A DNA stretch of 47,103 bases from Bacillota bacterium (GTDB taxonomy: Bacteria; Bacillota; Dethiobacteria; DTU022; UBA8154), in assembly GCA_012839215.1 (NCBI GenBank), contig DUNV01000013.1, positions 1 to 47,103 of the forward strand, read 5' to 3'. Made by a program: the position numbers and the translations under genes. A model generated the notes under the pieces. That model saw only the letters and a program-made list of their open reading frames with translations. It was not told the origin of the DNA and ran no database searches. Positions 44,705-47,103 of the stretch are shown piece after piece (the stretch's first letter is position 1; each line of letters opens with the position of its first letter).

Positions 44705-45538
44705 ATGGAAGGTGTTAACGTACTGGACTGTTTTGTGAGGGTGGCGCCACTTTTAAGGGAGCTGAATATGTCTGATGTGGCTATTGTTGTTGCAGAGGCA
44801 AAAAACAGGACAATCCTGAGCTATGTTCCCGGTGAAACGATCAAATTACCGGTGGAAGTGGGCAATGTTGTACACGATACTTCCGCAGTGGTAGAATCAA
44901 TCATTAAAAGGCAGAAAATAGTACGCAAAATAGGCAAAGAAATATTTGGTTTCCCCTATCTGGGGGTAGCTTTGCCGCTTTATGATGATGATGATCATGA
45001 GCTGCTCGGTGCAATTTCAATTAATATATCTCTTGCCAAAGAGGATCAGGTCCTGGAAATGGCCGACGAAGTGGAGAAATCTATTGATGAAACTAGCGAA
45101 ATTATGGAGGAATTTGCCGCTAAGTCCCAGGAATTGATGGCTATAAGCGATAACCTGGCTAACTATTCTACTATTCTCAGCGATAATGCCAGCAAAACGG
45201 ATAATATACTAAAAATTATTGGAAAAATCGCCTCGCAGACGAATCTTCTTGGTCTCAACGCCTCCATTGAAGCTGCCAGGGTAGGGGAATTGGGAAAAGG
45301 GTTTGATGTTGTGGCCAAGGAGATCCGCAAGTTGTCCAAGGATAGTAGCGATTCAATCCAGGGAATTAACCCCATCCTTGGCATTTTGGCAGAAACAAGT
45401 GAAGAAATAAGCAGTGCTGTCAGCAATATTAGGGAAATTTCCCATGTGCAGGCCAGCGGTTCACAGGAAATTTTTGCCTCTATCCAAAATATTCACGAGT
45501 TGGCTAAAAAATTAGTAGCGATGACAGAGAACCACTAG
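44705..45538 (+). CDS. Soluble methyl-accepting chemotaxis-like protein
   Basis: The start is ATG 44705 ([17 protein letters not shown]), 7 nt after GGGAGGGGG. The 277 residues have an N-terminal ligand-binding-like domain (1-120, GAISINISL at its end) without membrane segments, then a short signalling domain. The signalling tip [21 protein letters not shown] (split; about residues 178-198) matches the chemoreceptor hairpin, with small changes from the usual QTNLLALNAAIEAARAGE. It is probably a cytoplasmic receptor acting on CheA/CheW or another kinase. No che genes are in the window. Confidence 0.85.
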   Translation: MEGVNVLDCFVRVAPLLRELNMSDVAIVVAEAKNRTILSYVPGETIKLPVEVGNVVHDTSAVVESIIKRQKIVRKIGKEIFGFPYLGVALPLYDDDDHELLGAISINISLAKEDQVLEMADEVEKSIDETSEIMEEFAAKSQELMAISDNLANYSTILSDNASKTDNILKIIGKIASQTNLLGLNASIEAARVGELGKGFDVVAKEIRKLSKDSSDSIQGINPILGILAETSEEISSAVSNIREISHVQASGSQEIFASIQNIHELAKKLVAMTENH

Positions 45539-45614
45539 CAACCAGGTTACATAAGTTGAAAATTTTTGGGTAAATTACTTGAACAAGGTGTTTATGATGG
45601 AGGTAGGCCTGGTT

Positions 45615-46136
45615 ATGGTAGACATCATGGATAAAATCCAAAAGATAACGGAAATCGGCAAATCAACAGATGAAAAACGAAAAGGCATCAACATCAGTGC
45701 TGTTTTTTATATCTGGGATACGCTGGTACTAAAATATGATCTTTTGGAAACCATTGGTATCCTGCGCAATTTTATCGAGGGTAATGATCTTAAATTTGTC
45801 GTTGGCCAGGTGGAGAAGAGCCTGAGGGGCGGCGTGGAATCAATGGAAGGCCTGATGGAGGATTATGGCATACCGCAGCCCATTAGGCCTCCTGCCGATA
45901 ATAGAACGACTGTAAAACTGGAGCATTTCACTGATAGGTTTATCTTTGAAGGCATCTTTGAAGGGTTCCAATCATTTTTTCCTGTTCTCGCCCATGGTTT
46001 TATGAATAGCACTTCTCCTAAAGCAAGAAAAGCTTTAAAGGATCATCTTTTAAAGGCGATGGAGGTACAGGATTTAGTTATCGAATATGGTAAGTTAAAG
46101 GGTTTTATTCATGAACCTCCCGATTACAAAGCATAG
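45615..46136 (+). CDS. DUF3231-like protein, copy 1
   Basis: The start is ATG 45615 (MVDIMDKIQKITEIGK), 10 nt after GGAGGT; the frame is open upstream from TTG 45579. The 173 residues are mainly helical. Paralogous to the next gene, with which it shares ISAVFYIWDTLV-type, YGIPQPIRPP and FMNSTSPKARK-type blocks. The pattern of helical bundle plus LxxxYGIPLPxRPP recalls DUF3231 and spore coat F-like proteins of spore formers. The function is unknown. Confidence 0.6.
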   Translation: MVDIMDKIQKITEIGKSTDEKRKGINISAVFYIWDTLVLKYDLLETIGILRNFIEGNDLKFVVGQVEKSLRGGVESMEGLMEDYGIPQPIRPPADNRTTVKLEHFTDRFIFEGIFEGFQSFFPVLAHGFMNSTSPKARKALKDHLLKAMEVQDLVIEYGKLKGFIHEPPDYKA

Positions 46137-46151
46137 AGGGAAGATGCGGAG

Positions 46152-46670
46152 ATGAAGATACTCGAGAAAGTGCAAAAGATTAAAGAGGCATGCATGTCCA
46201 CCAAGGATTTGCAGCGAAACATCAATGTTAGCGAGGCCTATCACCTCTGGAGCCACTTGGTGCAGAGGTATAGCGTCCTGCATATCACAGAAACCTTTGA
46301 ACCCTTTATCAGGGATGGGGATCTAAAAATAATCCTGGCAACGGGGAAAAATACCCTCAGTAAGAATATTGGGATTTTGGAAAAGGAAGCCGTTCTGTAT
46401 GGTTTGCCCCTGCCTCTGAGGCCACCAAAACAGACAAAGGTTTCCGGCACCTCCGATCCCTTTTCAGACAGGCATATTTACAGGCGGGTACTCAGAGGAA
46501 TCCAGTCTTTCCTGCCCACCCATATGGCGGCTTTTATGCATAGCACGACTCCTAAAATTAGAGAACTGTTTTTTAATTTTATGATCGAGGAGTTGAAACT
46601 CTATGATAAATATCTTGAATACGGGAAACTAAAGGGGTATACGATCATGCCCCCTGCCTACAGTCAATAA
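46152..46670 (+). CDS. DUF3231-like protein, copy 2
   Basis: 172 residues from ATG 46152 (MKILEKVQKIKEACM), 15 nt after the first copy. The shared features with copy 1 are the N-terminal helix (KVQKIKEA versus KIQKITEI), INVSEAYHLWSHLV, YGLPLPLRPP, FMHSTTPKIRE and a C-terminal LEYGKLKGY...PPAYSQ. It is a tandem duplication with clear sequence divergence. The likely ferritin-like or coat-like helical bundle is an inference. The gene pair follows the chemoreceptor-like gene. Confidence 0.6.
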   Translation: MKILEKVQKIKEACMSTKDLQRNINVSEAYHLWSHLVQRYSVLHITETFEPFIRDGDLKIILATGKNTLSKNIGILEKEAVLYGLPLPLRPPKQTKVSGTSDPFSDRHIYRRVLRGIQSFLPTHMAAFMHSTTPKIRELFFNFMIEELKLYDKYLEYGKLKGYTIMPPAYSQ

Positions 46671-46771
46671 AAGTTTGATGGGTGGCTAGACATAAATAAA
46701 GGGATTTGCTGTTTATTGTCGAATTATTACCCTTTCAGTACTTTTATTTGCATGTGTTTGGGGTGAGGAAA

Positions 46772-47103
46772 ATGAGGCCTGGCAAACCAGAGCCCTCCGT
46801 ATTCGATGATAAGCTTTTCCATGCCCTTTCCGTTATGGCTGAAAGGAACAATTTCATCCAACCGGAAATGTATGGGAAATATAATACAAAACGTGGACTG
46901 AGAAACAGTGATGGTACCGGGGTTCTAATCGGGTTGACAGATATCGGTGAGGTCCATGGTTATATCGTTGATGATGGGGAAAAAATCGCCCAGGAAGGGC
47001 GCCTTTATTATCGGGGTATAGAAATTAACGAGCTGGTCAAGGGCCTGCAGCAGGAACGTAGGCATGGCTATGAGGAAATCTGCTTTCTGCTCTTGTTCGG
47101 CAC
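46772..47103 (+). CDS. Citrate synthase, N-terminal part (cut by window end)
   Basis: ATG 46772 after GGGTGAGG opens a frame that continues past the window edge; 110 complete codons are visible. The segments KRGLRNSDGTGVLIGLTDIG (residues 41-60) and RLYYRGIEINELVKG, then EEICFLLLFG, are typical of citrate or 2-methylcitrate synthase of the bacterial/clostridial type. The catalytic His and Asp lie outside the window, so the exact activity cannot be judged. It condenses oxaloacetate with acetyl-CoA or propionyl-CoA. Confidence 0.88.
   Translation, partial: MRPGKPEPSVFDDKLFHALSVMAERNNFIQPEMYGKYNTKRGLRNSDGTGVLIGLTDIGEVHGYIVDDGEKIAQEGRLYYRGIEINELVKGLQQERRHGYEEICFLLLFG

Overview
The window is chromosomal DNA from an anaerobic, endospore-forming Bacillota (Firmicutes) of the class Clostridia. 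The evidence is the gene order tuf–S10–spc–alpha operons, the zinc-ribbon (four-cysteine) forms of S14, S4, L24 and L36, a KOW-domain protein between map and infA, ECF transporter genes between rplQ and truA, a cwlD-like sporulation amidase, cdaA-cdaR-glmM, and proteins resembling the DUF3231 family of spore formers. I cannot name the genus. Almost all genes carry strong Shine-Dalgarno (SD) sequences, and TTG and GTG starts are frequent.

Region 1 (1-20696) is one near-continuous plus-strand translation supercluster. Its order is tuf, rpsJ-rplC-rplD-rplW-rplB-rpsS-rplV-rpsC-rplP-rpmC-rpsQ, rplN-rplX-rplE-rpsN-rpsH-rplF-rplR-rpsE-rpmD-rplO-secY, map-KOW-infA-rpmJ-rpsM-rpsK-rpsD-rpoA-rplQ, ecfA1-ecfA2-ecfT-truA, and rplM-rpsI followed by a terminator. 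Three things stand out. rpsM (S13) is interrupted by an in-frame TAA, although the rest of the gene is intact. adk is missing from its usual place between secY and map. The rpoA-rplQ junction carries a hairpin and a 7-codon mini-ORF at the rplQ ribosome binding site. rplM has a structured leader.

Region 2 (20697-26953) is a mixed housekeeping and accessory stretch. It holds an archaeal-type geranylgeranylglyceryl-phosphate synthase homologue behind a good sigma-A promoter, a lipoprotein, a two-gene chromate transporter on the minus strand, a duplicated P-loop protein with one degenerate P-loop, a helical protein of unknown function, a metallo-beta-lactamase-fold hydrolase, and the CwlD-like amidase.

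Region 3 (27043-32538) is a probable operon. It has an acyl-CoA synthetase homologue that has lost several catalytic motif residues, the full AmmeMemoRadiSam set (a MEMO1-AMMECR1 fusion plus the radical SAM enzyme), and a sodium:alanine-type symporter. Region 4 (32657-38130) is the c-di-AMP and cell-wall amino sugar block cdaA-cdaR-glmM-glmS plus a small zinc-ribbon protein and a terminator. GlmS has Ser where the family has its N-terminal Cys nucleophile.

Region 5 (38131-47103) contains an orphan class III nucleotidyl-cyclase-like protein resembling Pycsar cyclases, a small tautomerase, a Cys-rich small protein, and a SERCA-type P-type ATPase (minus strand) behind a recognisable yybP-ykoY manganese riboswitch. 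It ends with an MFS transporter, a soluble chemoreceptor-like protein, two tandem DUF3231-like paralogues, and the start of a citrate synthase cut by the window edge. No tRNA, rRNA, CRISPR array, insertion sequence or prophage was recognised.
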